The notes under the pieces were generated by a model. It ran no database searches. It saw nothing but the letters and a program-made list of their open reading frames with translations, and had not been told where the DNA came from. A DNA stretch of 44,825 bases, from positions 1 to 44,825 of the forward strand of contig JAUCBJ010006891.1 in assembly GCA_032718475.1 (NCBI GenBank), given 5' to 3'. This stretch comes from Nemertoderma westbladi (Eukaryota > Xenacoelomorpha > Nemertodermatida > Nemertodermatidae). Made by a program: the position numbers and the translations under genes. Below, piece by piece: positions 1 through 11,466 of this stretch; the first letter of the stretch is position 1; each line of letters opens with the position of its first letter.

Positions 1-308
1 AGACTGGGACTGAGGGAAAATCTGGGGAACATTAGGTAGGCTAAAATTCTGAGCGAACAGTGGGTTATTAAATAATATACCGTAGGGATTTATATTATCG
101 TGTATACTTATTGTGAATATTTGGTGTATATTGATTTGGGGAAGCCCAAAATTATTCTTAATCAGGTTTCAACAGGTTTTCAACTATAGGAAGTTACATT
201 AAAGAGTATATCCAACTAATGCAGCTTTTCTCAACCGCAAACTTGCATCTTAGAAATATTCCCTCCCCACAATCAATATCCGGTGACTGGCCGGGGCTCG
301 GTGGTCTG

Positions 309-1803
309 TTAAGTCACGTCTCCAGCATCGGCGTTTTTCCCCCTGGTGTAGGAATAACGGCAACATTTCCGATTAATTCTCGGTGACTTCCAAATCCTGG
401 AAAGCCTATTCAAGGCTGCCCATGACTTTCCCTCACGTATTCGAAGGTCCTCACCTGACTTCCGGATCCATGATCCCAGGTAACAGAAGTCGTCCACATG
501 CTCAAGCATACCATCTTTTGAGCTTATGCTCATCCGATCAGAGACTTGCTGAGAACTTTCAAAGTTAACTGTCAAAATTTTGGTCTTTCTGGAGTTAATA
601 AAAAGACCAACACTAGAAGCAGCATGTTCTAATGAGCTGAGGAGCCGTTGGGCTCCCTCTAGTGATTCTGAGAGTACTCCTAAGTCATCAGCAAAGTCTA
701 GATCAGTTAGGTACTTGGCAGGATTTCCTCGACTTCTGGAGCCAGTAGGTGGAGTTATCATCACCCCATCATCATTATGATGATCTAAGGACATGGGTAG
801 AACATAGTCAACCACAATTATGAACAAGAATGGTGCAAGTGTGTCTCCCTGGAGGACGCCCCATAACACTTCAAATGGTTCTGTGTCACCGTGAACAGTA
901 GACACAAATGTTGTCGAACCATCGCATACTGATCTGATTGCTGCAATAATTTCATCAGGAATCCCATATAATGAAAGTATGCTGAACATACGTGAGCGAG
1001 AGACTGAATCAAAGGCCTTGAAGAAGTCAACAAAGATAAAAGCCAGATGCCTGTCTTTCTTTTTTGATAACTCTTCAATTATCCTTCTAAGTGCCAAAAT
1101 GGGTTCCATGGTCCCACGACCTTTACGGAACCCATTCTGATTTCCACGGAGCAGTCTCTCAATGGGATCCCTGATGCGATTTAATAGAATTCTATTGTAT
1201 AGCTTTGCAGCAATCGAGATCAATGAGATTCCCCGAAAAGAACCATAGAGTGTTAGGTTGCCCTTCTTGGGAACTGGCACCAACTTATTTGTTTTCATTT
1301 CCTGTGGGACTCTTGTTGTACGGTACATGTCTACTATGATGGGATAGATGAGCTTTAAACACGCAGGTATTTTAAAGACCTCAGGGGGGGAACACCATCT
1401 ACTCCACTGGCACGATTGGTCTTAATGCTCTTTGCAGCTGCAAAGGAGATATCGCCAATGGGAATATCTGGGAGTACAGACTCAGACACTTTTACTTCTA
1501 TAAAGTTATCAGGCAATACCCTGTCATTATTGAGGAGCTCTCCAAAGTGGGCTTTCCAACCATTGAGGCGATCGGCTGGTGATTCAGCCTTAACCTTGGT
1601 GGTTGGTTGGCTTTTCCGCCCAGTAAGCAGATTGATCGATTTCCATGCCTGGGATGATTGCCTGCTGTCGTCGGCATCATTGATGGTATCAACCTGTTGG
1701 TTTATTAGCTCCTGTAGATTAACAGAGTACAGCCTGTTCAGGGACCTAGATGCAGCTAACTGCATTCTTGAAGGCTACACAGAGAGTCGATTGTCAATAA
1801 CGA
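309..1803 (-). pseudogene. non-LTR retrotransposon reverse transcriptase remnant
   Basis: Two reading frames on the minus strand together cover the region before the RT domain (1765 to 1355) and the RT domain itself (1328 to 309). Visible motifs include the GVDG segment before the RT, the RGISL and NGFRKGR blocks, the LQGDTLAPFLF block, and the catalytic FADD box near 685-697. The two frames differ by one base. The break fits a run of eight G at about 1382-1389, after which homology continues in the other frame, so this copy is broken. No endonuclease domain is seen, and the sequence after the RT diverges near 330-420, so both ends are probably truncated. The element lies downstream of the second NALCN exon, in the same orientation, presumably in an intron. 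The clade (RTE-like or other) is not settled. Confidence 0.85.
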
Positions 1804-1940
1804 ATCTTACTGGATGAAACTGCGAAATTTGAAAGTAATTTTAATAATAAAAACGCAGTTGACTAAAATAAAAGTTTGGGTATTTCTCACGAAATAGGAG
1901 TTGGTGCTTATATTGTTGAATTATAAAAATAAAAAAATAC

Positions 1941-2126
1941 CTGAAGTATAACGGATGCCCAGTGCCCTATCACAACAATTGTATCGAATAAACACCATTT
2001 ATCTTTAATGAATGTCTTCTTGCCTCCTACAATACCCTGAATCTTCATCTTTGTAGCGATTTCGGCAGTAAATAAGATGCTGATTACGATATCAACGCTA
2101 AATGTTATGTATATCAAACCTCCCAT
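1941..2126 (-). CDS. NALCN: NALCN sodium-leak channel, internal exon (domain I, S2-S3 region)
   Basis: This 186-nt exon (62 codons, phase 0 at both ends) is bounded by a polypyrimidine tract plus ACAG acceptor just above 2126 and a CAG|GTATTT donor at 1941/1940. The peptide has the charged segment typical of four-domain cation channels (FTAEIATKMKIQGIVGG, then KDKWCLFDTIVV) and closely resembles the first S2-S3 region of NALCN (nematode NCA, fly narrow abdomen), as recalled from the family. It continues directly from the exon at 3268-3397, which ends in phase 0. The full channel is about 1700 residues and conducts a sodium leak that sets neuronal resting potential. Later exons would lie below position 1 or were not found. 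Identification is by remembered similarity, not a search. Confidence 0.85.
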
Positions 2127-2329
2127 CTGTAAAAGAAAACATATCATTGTCAGACAGTCCCACCATGAGCATCATGAGATAAAGTCGTTAAACAACAGGC
2201 GATGAATGTAAATGTGAGTTCCTACTCTACTTGCGGCCCATTTAAACTAACACAGCCTTTCATCCAGGGTAATAAATATCCCACTCAGAGTAGTAAAGTG
2301 CACCTACACTGTCTGGAAGGGGCCCCTGG

Positions 2330-2625
2330 ATAACAGGCCCAGGGGGGTCCCAAGTCGCTCGCCGCATGATTGACCTCTGACCCGTCAAAAGTCTAGAAAA
2401 GGCGGCGCGTTCTTCATATTTACTCAGTGTTTTTCTGGCATACTCACTCGGCGAAGTTAGTTTTGGGACTACCTTGCTAACCAGCAGAGACGCAGAATGC
2501 CGGATCTTGCTCGGGAGTGTCTCTGCTCACTGGCGAACTCTTCTGAGCGCGCCCGCTCTGCCCTGCAGCTAGCTCGGTAGCAGGCCTAGTCTTCACTCAG
2601 GGGCCACGACTTTCCGCCCTTTACC
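2330..2625. other. GC-rich island with hairpin in a NALCN intron
   Basis: This stretch is clearly richer in GC than its surroundings. It contains a nine-base inverted repeat (AGCAGAGAC near 2484 and GTCTCTGCT near 2518) around a loop of roughly 25-30 nt. No convincing ORF, tRNA-like boxes or transposon ends were recognised. It could be an old SINE, a structured RNA or a regulatory island. Confidence 0.3.
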
Positions 2626-3267
2626 AAGTGGCTCTATAGTTATTTATAACACAGAGTTCTCCGGGTAAAGTTTCGCTATTAATCTCATATGCCCAAACGG
2701 GACCACCACCACTACTGATTGGAAATGAGATGACCGAGTGATAACCAAGTTCCAATAGCGTGGAAGCCGAATCAAGTACTTTATGACTGTGGTGACTAGA
2801 AAATAAGACTGTAAGACTGAGACTATTTTTTGTCAAGACTGCATTAAGACTAAAAATTGATTAGTTATTTGCTTGCTATATTATCGTTTATATTATTACA
2901 ACCATTTTGGCCGTTCAAGAATATTCCGAGGTACCAAAGATTCCAAAATTCCCCTCACCCGGTTTCACCTTTTCCTCTTCCCAGAGGTTTTTCTATGATT
3001 ATTTCTTATATTAACATTTATATCAAATGGAAGATATTAACATCTGGGAAATAGAAATCGCTGTTAATTTTGGTACATTAGTCTTAGAAAGTCATAAAGT
3101 CCGTAATTATATCAGTCGGCTAGCGGGAAATAAAGTTTGAAAGCTAATTATATTATTCATTTGAATTTTGTAGCGGGAAAAGTTTCGACAAGCAAGACTA
3201 TCAATTTTAAGTCGTCTGGGAGTTGTCCACGCTGGCGCTGGGGGCGTGAGAAATACTTCACACTGAC

Positions 3268-3397
3268 CTCTGCGAAGGTTGCTGGAGTGTTCATGCACAC
3301 CGAGGTAAAGCTGAGTAGCCCACAGAAGCGGAGCAGCCAGCGAACCCAACCCTTATAAATCCAACACACCTCCGTAGAGTCTGAGCCATCTTGAGCG
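3268..3397 (-). CDS. NALCN: NALCN sodium-leak channel, N-terminal exon (domain I, S1)
   Basis: This 130-nt exon starts after a long T run ending in CAG (acceptor just above 3397) and ends at GAG|GTCAGT (3268/3267). It begins with one base completing a split codon, then 43 codons. The peptide has an acidic lead, then WIYKGWVRWLLRFCGL and SVCMNTPATF, which matches the start of the first S1 segment of NALCN from memory. It joins in phase 0 to the exon at 1941-2126, giving a continuous S1-S2-S3 stretch. The upstream exon with the initiator ATG was not found. The two exons support each other, and no stop or frameshift is seen, so the gene is probably functional. Confidence 0.85.
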
Positions 3398-3617
3398 CTG
3401 AAAAAAAAAAAAATTACTTATAAAAATACCGATTCCGAGAACTAAAATACCTTGAAAAGGGAAAAGTGAAGGGGACTGGTGACCGCAAATCCCATCTCTG
3501 CGTTTTATATCTCGTGTTGGTGAGTAACAATATAATATGAAAAAATAATTAATTAAGTTGCAATTACAGTCGCATTACATTCTAAAAAAACAAAAAAAGA
3601 GAAACAATAGCAAAGGT

Positions 3618-3641
3618 GGGGGGGGGGGGGGGGGGGGGGGG
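3618..3641. repeat. poly-G tract (24 G)
   Basis: An uninterrupted run of 24 G on the plus strand lies upstream of the NALCN exons. It is one of about a dozen G or C homopolymers of 11 or more bases in the window. Length in such runs is prone to sequencing error. Confidence 0.95.
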
Positions 3642-6600
3642 TTTATAAAAAAATATAAGCAGACCCACACAAAGACCCAATAGAAGTCTAGTTCTAGAAA
3701 ATATGTGCCAGCAGGGACCAAGAAGAAATAATAATTACAAAGAATAATGCGAAATGGCTGAACAGCTAAAGTTTTTAACTTTTATATAATTCGCCCTTAT
3801 TAGAGGTTGTCCGTGGACGATGTTGATCTATGGTCGAAGAATGAACGAATTAAATTGAAACTCGTCTGGACTTTAGGCCTACCGGTACATCAAACTGACC
3901 TGTAATCCGCTAGAACTTGAGTCTCCATTTGACTCCTGGCCACCATATTACGATCTTGAAATACAACAATTATTTGTTTTTCAAATACCGGTATAATAAA
4001 TCTACATTATTGACCCATACAATATTCCAATCTGCCAATCATCCAAGAGACTTTCATCTGATTGATATGCATCATCCATCAAATATCAAAATAACGAATA
4101 AAGATAAAATATAACCCATCTTATTCAATCTATGTTCAATTCTTATTCAATTATACACAATTTTCACTTTTAATTTTATATTTTCCCACAATGCAGTAAA
4201 GTAGGCCTATCATCGGTAATAGTGATTTCCAATGTCAGAATGTTACCATGGCGGCGTGGCATAATACAGTATTACAATATTACAACACAATATTTAAATT
4301 TAAGTAGTCAATATAACATGTTACAGTTTCATTTATTGCCGTCGCCGTCAGACACATACACAGATAGACCGACACAATAAGATTATAATATCTATCAACA
4401 AAATCAATCTATCAGCGATACAAGTCTAAAAAAAAAATGAAAATAGAACACAGATTAATTTATAATAATTGTAAATCGTGGCAACACGTGGGTGGATACT
4501 GAAAAAAATTTTAATGGAAAAGCAGTATTATGCAGCAATACCATATGGTATAATACTGTAATACAGTAAAAGAATCAAACAGATTAGATATTAGTAGGCA
4601 TGGTATGTAAGCAAGGAGGCAGCAATGTTCGGTAAGGTTTCTAGCTTTGGTTTTCCTCGGATGGGAAGTGATGGTGTGAGGGGTTGGCAAGGCAGCTCAG
4701 CTTGCATTGCTTTTCCCATTCCTAGTCGCTGTTCTTAGCTGCCTTCTAAGCAGTGATCATTACTGGTTGGCTCCGCGCTCTATGCCATCTCTTCCAACAG
4801 CAACCAACTACAAAGGATTCGATTGGCTGCTCTGTAAATGATGTGATGTAATAAAGAGTGTGGTGCCTGGGGTGCCTTTCCTTGTTTTAAATTAACATAT
4901 TATTTAGGTCCACGACGCCTGTAGTGTATAATAATACAGCAATGGCAACACCGTAATAACTCACAAGCGTCTGGTCCGGAGCCAGTTATTAAACAAAATG
5001 GGAAGTAAAATAAATTAATAATGTTCTAAATAATAAATCTAGGCCCCAGCCCCAACACTAATTAATTTATTGCCATAAGAAAATTAGTGCCAGTTTAATA
5101 GCCATATGTTATAAGCAGGATCCCAAAATTCTCCCGTCTCCGCTTGTATCTAGGGATTGTGTATACCTAAATACTCAATAAACCCTTATATTTCGAGACC
5201 ACCCCCCCCCCCCCCCCCCCCCCAATTTTTATACAAATCTTTAGAATTTTCGATTTTGCCTTCAAACTTATTTATTAGGGTTTTTAAAAATTCCCTTTTA
5301 CGAAATTGCACCCTCCGTTTCGTTTCCATTCTTCATATTTTAGTCGTAACCATTATCATTATTAGCATTATCATATCAATAGCTGGAGGCCATTTATTCT
5401 ATTTAAAAAATATACAAATTTCTAGAGTGTTTTATTTATCTCATGAGTAGATGGGCAACAACTGAATGACTCTGTAATAGCTACACATACATTAACAAAA
5501 TGTTCCATTGTGATTTGTTAAATAGAACAAAATGGCCTCCAGCGAAAGATCACTTCTCAAACTCGTATCTTCGCTGGTGGATGCAAAGTTTCGTACTATA
5601 TTCGATCTGGTGTTTTTTTTCGATCTGGTGAAGAATACCGGGTTTTAATTTTTCAGTCGGTATATGATTGAAAATTTATATAAGAAGAATTTGTAGTTTT
5701 TAAATTTATCCATATTAAGTGTTTTGTAATTTTATTTCATTTTATTAATATTTGGCACGTTGTAACATTAGTTGCTTTCCATTTAGCTGTTATATAAGTT
5801 GTATGTTTGCGCACATCTTGTTACATTATTCTAGGCACCAGATCTCTTAACCTGTACATAAGAATATCTTATGTTCATTGTAATACAAATCATCACTCAT
5901 CACTAAAGTAATTCATTTATCACTAAAAAAACATTGCAAAGCCACAAAATAATGATTTATCACTATATAATTGGTTTCTGAAGCATTTAGGTCCCGTGGC
6001 AGAAAGGATAGGGTTCTAAAGTAGCAGGATGGAGAGGCAGCGTTCGGGTAACCAAACCAACAAACACTTGCAAACTTTAAGTTTAAATGCTGTAGGCTAA
6101 TAAGACGTTAGGTCCTACAGCATTAGGTGTTGATATTTTCAGGGAAAGGAGCAGGTTATTAGTGGCATGTTAATCTACAAAAACAATATGCGGAAGTCAA
6201 TAGCACATGTTACAGTTTATTTTTGCTGAAAATCAGTTGTAAATAAAAATACAGTTTCTACAAATGATAATACAAATAATACGGAATATTTTCTGATTTC
6301 GGTATTCTGTCTCATATTTTATGACTTCCATTTACTGATTTTCGTTTTCTGACTTTAATATGTCTGTTTGATCTTACTTACATATTATATTTTTTACCTT
6401 TCATTTAATTTAATAAAAAATGCGCAGAGTTAAATTAAATTTGTGACTACACGCGAAACAATGCGTTCTAGAACTTCCGGTAGTTCTAGATCTTCATGGT
6501 GACACACCATACGTGTTACTTAAAAAATAGTTTCCGTTTCCTATACAAATCTGCAACGTTTTTTCATGCCATAAAATAATTCTGTATGTTTGAAACTTTT

Positions 6601-7147
6601 TGAGAAAATTTTAAATTCAAAATTTTGAAAATTTCTGCAAATAGTTCGAAAATGAAAACAATTAGGCCTACCGTTCAACTCATATTCGGGAGGGATCGTT
6701 GCTTAAGAATAGTATCCTGGGCAACCATAGTAAACAATTGGAATTAACTAGCTAGATCAATTCATATTTTGGCATTATCATTAACGACTGTAGTTTCATA
6801 TATACAGTAGCCAATTCATTATTCGGATATTGCCCATACTACTGTAGGCACTGCCCCACCCCGGCTTTTAATCAAAGCTGCATTTGGTTGTTGGTCAGGG
6901 CCACTCACTAAGTTATATAAAATACTATCGGTACTCAGCACTCACAAATGTTCAAACTTTTAAATTAATTAGCTAGTTTTCAATGCATAATTGTTATAGG
7001 CCCAATCCTGTCCATAGCTTTGAACTCATTCTGCAGTTCTAGTAATTATTATTTAATTAACAAAACTGGTTAAATCAATCATTCTATAAATTTATAATGC
7101 TTTTGATTTCAAAATTAATTATTAAATAAGTTATACCGTTCATTCAT
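3642..7147. other. AT-rich intergenic region between divergent NALCN and SAMD15 genes
   Basis: No exon was recognised here, although the missing 5-prime exon of NALCN (minus strand) could lie in it. It holds a run of 22 C at 5202-5223 and several copies of the octamer TAGGCCTA (3874, 4202, 6663). It also has a hairpin near 5540-5580, and AT-rich stretches with inverted motifs near 4245 and 4540. As the space between divergent genes, it should contain both promoters, but none can be pinned down. Confidence 0.5.
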
Positions 7148-7179
7148 ATGGCTGATAAAGACGTGCCGGATTGTCTCAG
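7148..7179 (+). CDS. SAMD15: SAMD15-like protein, exon 1 (initiator exon)
   Basis: A short coding exon starts at ATG 7148 and runs ten codons (MADKDVPDCL) plus two bases, ending at CTCAG|GTAAGT, a near-perfect donor. The two leftover bases (AG) join the single leading base of exon 2 (A) to make an Arg codon directly before the Trp that opens the SAM domain. The three exons total 426 nt, exactly 142 codons including the stop. An exon this short would be doubtful alone; the donor quality and exact phase make it convincing. The 5-prime UTR and promoter were not located. Confidence 0.7.
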
Positions 7180-8187
7180 GTAAGTTATAATGGCTGCCCC
7201 ACATAAGTAATGGTTATAGTTACAGTAGGCCTACTGTAGCATATTATTTACAGTTAGCCTGTTATTTACTGTTAGCATATTAGTGTTTGTTAACCCAAAC
7301 AAATGTGGAGCGAGCCACGATGGCAGTGATTCTTCGTCTCTTTGCTTTGTCTGTCTGGCTGTTCCAGGTCTCAAACTTTGAACGCAATCGACGCCTTTCT
7401 GAAATTATGTGAATTATATGCGATTCGTGCACCAGAAGAATTATTTTAGATTGAAGTGCTGGATGGAGTGCTGCTTCCTATGAAATTGACTTCTGAATTT
7501 AATATTTAATATCTGGCCCAATTGTAGTATAGCTGCTTGTGTGTCCATTTTTGAAATTTAAAAAATACTGTATTTTATTTATTTTTGTTATTGGTGAGTG
7601 TTCTAGAACATTAGTAGATGTTTTTTATGATAGATAGTGTTATATTTATTAGTTAGTATTTTTTGAAATTATAAACAAATTTGAAAACATTCATATTTCA
7701 AGTTTAAACTGTTGCAGAATAAAGGCCTATTAAGACCACAAATATTGATGATATTACAGTATAACTAACAGTTTACATTTTTTATTTTCAATACATTATT
7801 TTACATTTTTCTATAATAATAAAGGTTCTATAATTCACTAAGCACTATTTGGCAAGGAACTAGGACTAGAACATTCACTAATATAAAAATAAACTCAAAA
7901 ACACAAAAAAATATATATTCAAAAATGGTAACATAAGCTATACTAGTGCCTAATATCTTTAATCATCATTTAAGTTTCCGGTACTTATTTAGGATAAGCT
8001 GATTACAGTCTCTGGCTTTTATAATCAACAATGAACTGAATTTAGGAACTTTACACAGTTTACACTGATGTTTACACAGTTTTCACAATTTTACGGCAAC
8101 AGTTCCGCCCGGAAAATTGGGGGACGGGCGGAACTCTAGCCAATTTTACTCCTTTACAAAATTTTCTATAACAAAGTCGGCCATATC

Positions 8188-8241
8188 GGAACCCCATTTG
8201 GAGGCTGCACCGATTCCAAATGGGGAACCCCATTTGGAGGC
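8188..8241. repeat. short direct repeat (36-bp period, two copies)
   Basis: The 18-mer GGAACCCCATTTGGAGGC occurs at 8188 and again at 8224, with an inverted partial copy (CCAAATGGGG) between them and a further inverted match near 8252. It lies in SAMD15 intron 1 and appears to be a local duplication of no known function. Confidence 0.8.
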
Positions 8242-8365
8242 CACAACGACACCTCAAATGGAGATCTGTGTATCGGTAGTAGGCCATTGAACCCTTTGAA
8301 AAATACACATAATTTAATTCAGAAGAGGCTTCTTAAAATGGAATTGATGGTACTTAGTGTGTTTT

Positions 8366-8550
8366 GTGCACACCCCCCCCCCCCCCCCCACTCAAATTTT
8401 TATTATACTGTACTAGCTAGTTTTTGTTACTTTTTAAAAAAAATGTTCCTAGAACATATTGTCTATTCATTTTTTTTTATTAATTTTGTTCTAGTACAAA
8501 TAATTGTTGTTCTTGAACAAAATTTATTAATTAGGTATTTTTGAAGTTAT
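8366..8550. repeat. partial copy of the TTCTAGAA-bearing inverted-repeat element
   Basis: A C run of 17 is followed by a CTCAAATTTTTAT stretch, CTAGCTAGTTTTTGTTA, and then degenerate forms of the TTCTAGAA palindrome (TTCCTAGAAC, TTCTAGTAC, TTCTTGAAC). The order matches the terminal part of the element at 14467-15479. Only one end is recognisable, so this is an older, truncated relative in SAMD15 intron 1. Confidence 0.7.
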
Positions 8551-8743
8551 CAAAGCTAGGTTTTCTTATTTTTTTATGACTTTATTAATATTAATAACAC
8601 TCGGATTACACCTTTTCAGGTTAACCGAGTCTCGTGCAGCGCGAAGGCTACACGAACGTGTTCCTTATGTATTACTGACCAACATTCCGATATTTAATGC
8701 AATGTGATATACCATAACAAATACACAAACATTTCCCCCCCAG

Positions 8744-8910
8744 ATGGAATTGTAGTGAAGTTGCCGATTGGATAGATACCCTTGGTTACTCTCAGTATAG
8801 ATCTTGTTTCCTTGACAACTTCATTAATGGTAAGAAACTGATTCTTGTTGATTGCAGTCACCTCCCCTTACTGGGTATCAACGACTGGTCCCACATGAAG
8901 GAAATAGCAG
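8744..8910 (+). CDS. SAMD15: SAMD15-like protein, exon 2 (SAM domain)
   Basis: This 167-nt exon follows a C-rich tract plus CAG acceptor (8741-8743) and ends at ATAGCAG|GTTCGT. It starts with one base completing an Arg codon, then 55 codons, then one base of the next codon. The peptide is a SAM domain at about residues 12-66 of the protein: WNCSEVADWIDTLGYSQY, then FLDNFINGKKL, then LLGINDWSHMKEIAG. SAM domains are five-helix protein-interaction modules. The spacing and the LVDCSHLP segment recall SAMD15 of vertebrates. A GTAAG...GCAG stretch inside the exon mimics a 30-odd-base intron but is needed for the domain, so it is read as coding. The donor is weak, but the join in phase 1 restores homology in exon 3. 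Confidence 0.8.
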
Positions 8911-9333
8911 GTTCGTCTGGCCAGCGATCATATGGTGTGAGTTGGAAAGGTATTCAAATGATTTTAGAGTTTATTTTGATTCATACTGTAGTAGGTAGGT
9001 AATTTGTAATTAATAATTTGATATTTTATTGACTAAAACTGATGAAATATTAAAATTGCACCAGGCAGTAAATGAATACACATAAACTGATAATTAAGTC
9101 AACAAGCGTCGGTGTGCAGGTACAACTAGGTTATACCTATGTATGTAATGTATGTACGTACAGTAAGTACCTATGTATACTAAACTACAATACATACACA
9201 TAAATGAATTAGTAATATCTAATGTATTAGAAGCACAGTTAGACCCCCCCCCCCCCCAAGTGATGCAGCTCCCGCTACACCACCACCCCCCCCCCCCCCC
9301 CCCCTCATCTGGTGGGCAATCAAAAGCCTATAG

Positions 9334-11466
9334 CTAAGTTACTGCCTCTCGGCTGTATTTATTTAAGAATATATTTTTTAATTTCCGCTTAAAAGTTAAA
9401 AGATTTGGTAATTTTACAACTTCTATGTCTAAAGTATTCCATAATTTTATTGATTTCACTATTACGCTATCGTGGCCAAACCTGTTATTTGTTTTTGGAA
9501 TAATGATATTACCCGTCCTGGTGTTCATTTTCACATTTTGTCTTGGAAGAAATGGCAGATTTAGAATTTTAAATGCCTCAGTCAATCCGTGTATATACTT
9601 ATAAAAATAAACAAGGGTGAAATACTCCCTGACTGCTGATAGTAACGGAATTTCTCCTTTTTGTCTTAACTCCGTGCCGCTGTTATCTCTGATTTTCTTA
9701 CCAAAAATAGTGCGCAATGCATAATTTTGCACTTTCTCAATTTTGTACAACAACTCCTTGGATCCATATTTGTCGTGCAGTGACACAAGTAGCTGACAGC
9801 AATAGTTGTGATATGGCATCGTAAGTGTTTTGTATAATTGCAATTTCGTTTTATTTGGTAATTGGCCTTTTATAGAACGTAAACAAGAAATACTAAGTGT
9901 CATTTTCTGAATTATTTTTTTAATATAATCGTCCCAATTTAGTTCACTGTCAATGATTACTCCAAGATATTTTACTGATTTTGACTGAGGTATAGATTCA
10001 CTGCCACCAACATTTAGTTTTATTGTGGAGATTTCATCCCTAAGTTGGGGGCCAATTTGTTTAGGTGACAATAGGAGAAATTCAGTTTTATCTGGATTTA
10101 GTTTTAATTGTGCATCATTAAATATTTTTTGAATCTGAATAACACGGGACTCCAACAATTTTGCTGCATGTTCTGGGTCTGAGTCTATTACATAAATTAC
10201 TGTATCATCGGCGTATTGTATTATTTGCTCATTTTTCATTAGTTCCGGAATATTATTTGTATATAGGGTAAAAAGTAGCGGACCTAATACTGTCCCTTGG
10301 GGTACGCCTTTTGTTTCCGTTAGCCAGTCCGAAAAGGTATTATCTATTTTTACACGCTGCTTCCTGCTTGAGAGGTAATTTTTAATCAGGTTTAGTGCGG
10401 TGGGGTGGAAGCCTAAATATTGTAGTCTGGCATTTAAAATATTATGATTTATTGAGTTAAATGCTTTGCTCAGATCCAAAAATGCTGCAGCAATGTATTT
10501 ATTCTGATTCAAATGCTCCCGCCAATTTTCAGTTAAAAATGTAACTGCATCCACCGTAGAAAAACCTTTGCGAAAGCCAAATTGCTTTGGATACAAAAGC
10601 TTATTATGTTTTACATACAGTAATATCTGTGAACACATTATTTTTTCCAAGACTTTGGCAAATGGTGAGGTTATTGCCACTGGCCTGTAGTTTACCGAAT
10701 CACATGAATCACCTTTTTTATAGATAGGGGTAATATTAGATAATTTCAATTTATTTGGAAAAACAGATTTTGTTAAACATTGATTTATTATTATATTCAA
10801 AGGTTCTGTAATAAACGGCCTAATGTCCTTAATAATTTTAATTGGTATTTTGCAAGGGCCAGATGATTTATCACCATTTAGATTCTCTAAAATTTTACTG
10901 ACCTCTAATATACCTACACATTTAAATGAAAACTGTATTCGGTTATCTTTTGCACCTTCTGGAATGGTGTAAGTACTAATGGCATTCGGCGTGCAATTAA
11001 AAAAGTTTCCCAAGCTTAAAAATGCTTCATTCATAGCATTAGACACCTGTTTTTCGCTTGTTACCAAGGTTCCCCTGTATTTAATACAATTGATTGAAGC
11101 ACTTTTAATTTTATTATTTATAATCTTATTGATCACTTTCCATCTCGATTTGCTGTCTTTAGCACTTAAGTATTTTTCTTTTACATACTCATTTTTTAGT
11201 TTCCGGTTGAGATTATTAAATTTATTTCGCAATAACTTATAATCATTATAATCGTTATCAGATTTTGTTCTGCGCCAAATTGCAAATTGTTTAAACTTTT
11301 TTGACCGTAATTCATTTAGTTCATCCGTTGACCAGTTATCTGATAATTTTGATCTGTCTGCTGTAACCAATTTTCGTTTTATAGGAGCATGTTTATTTAG
11401 TATTTCCTCTATATGCCGTTCAATGCTTATCGATATCATTCTCCATATAAATATCATTCCAAACAA
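9334..11466 (-). CDS. reverse transcriptase of the CR1/L2-group element
   Basis: This 710-residue open frame has the classic RT blocks in order: ITPIYKKGDS and YRPVAITSPFAKVLEKI, then QFGFRKGFST, FLDLSKAFNSINH (motif A), GVPQGTVLGPLLF and the catalytic YADDTVIY near 10201-10215 (motif C). The thumb follows with VKYLGVIID. It copies element RNA at a nicked target site. Motif A has Asn where most relatives have Asp after AF; the motif A Asp before LSKAF is kept. The frame itself is uninterrupted, but it is separated from the endonuclease by a frameshift at about 11420-11466, so this copy could not make the joined enzyme. Confidence 0.85.
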   Translation of the reverse strand: MFGMIFIWRMISISIERHIEEILNKHAPIKRKLVTADRSKLSDNWSTDELNELRSKKFKQFAIWRRTKSDNDYNDYKLLRNKFNNLNRKLKNEYVKEKYLSAKDSKSRWKVINKIINNKIKSASINCIKYRGTLVTSEKQVSNAMNEAFLSLGNFFNCTPNAISTYTIPEGAKDNRIQFSFKCVGILEVSKILENLNGDKSSGPCKIPIKIIKDIRPFITEPLNIIINQCLTKSVFPNKLKLSNITPIYKKGDSCDSVNYRPVAITSPFAKVLEKIMCSQILLYVKHNKLLYPKQFGFRKGFSTVDAVTFLTENWREHLNQNKYIAAAFLDLSKAFNSINHNILNARLQYLGFHPTALNLIKNYLSSRKQRVKIDNTFSDWLTETKGVPQGTVLGPLLFTLYTNNIPELMKNEQIIQYADDTVIYVIDSDPEHAAKLLESRVIQIQKIFNDAQLKLNPDKTEFLLLSPKQIGPQLRDEISTIKLNVGGSESIPQSKSVKYLGVIIDSELNWDDYIKKIIQKMTLSISCLRSIKGQLPNKTKLQLYKTLTMPYHNYCCQLLVSLHDKYGSKELLYKIEKVQNYALRTIFGKKIRDNSGTELRQKGEIPLLSAVREYFTLVYFYKYIHGLTEAFKILNLPFLPRQNVKMNTRTGNIIIPKTNNRFGHDSVIVKSIKLWNTLDIEVVKLPNLLTFKRKLKNIFLNKYSREAVT

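Noticed and set aside
2621-2836. 71-codon minus-strand ORF
   Set aside because: No homology, no splice-site support, and low-complexity Ser-rich content; probably chance.
4245-4960. Possible inverted-repeat element (CATAATACAGTATTAC and TATAATACTGTAATAC motifs)
   Set aside because: Matches are short and AT-rich, the supposed ends do not align over useful length and no target duplication was found.
5157-5450. 97-codon ORF with a proline run
   Set aside because: The proline run is only the 22-base C tract; the rest is AT-rich and unlike coding sequence.
5532-5648. 38-codon ORF with good start context (MASSERSLLKLVSSLV...)
   Set aside because: It contains a local direct repeat (TTCGATCTGG twice) and a hairpin, has no homology I recognise and no clear donor; too little support to call a gene or first exon.
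8833-8870. GTAAGA...TTGCAG, a possible tiny intron inside SAMD15 exon 2
   Set aside because: The bases between encode a needed part of the SAM domain in frame, and the gap is too short for a normal intron.
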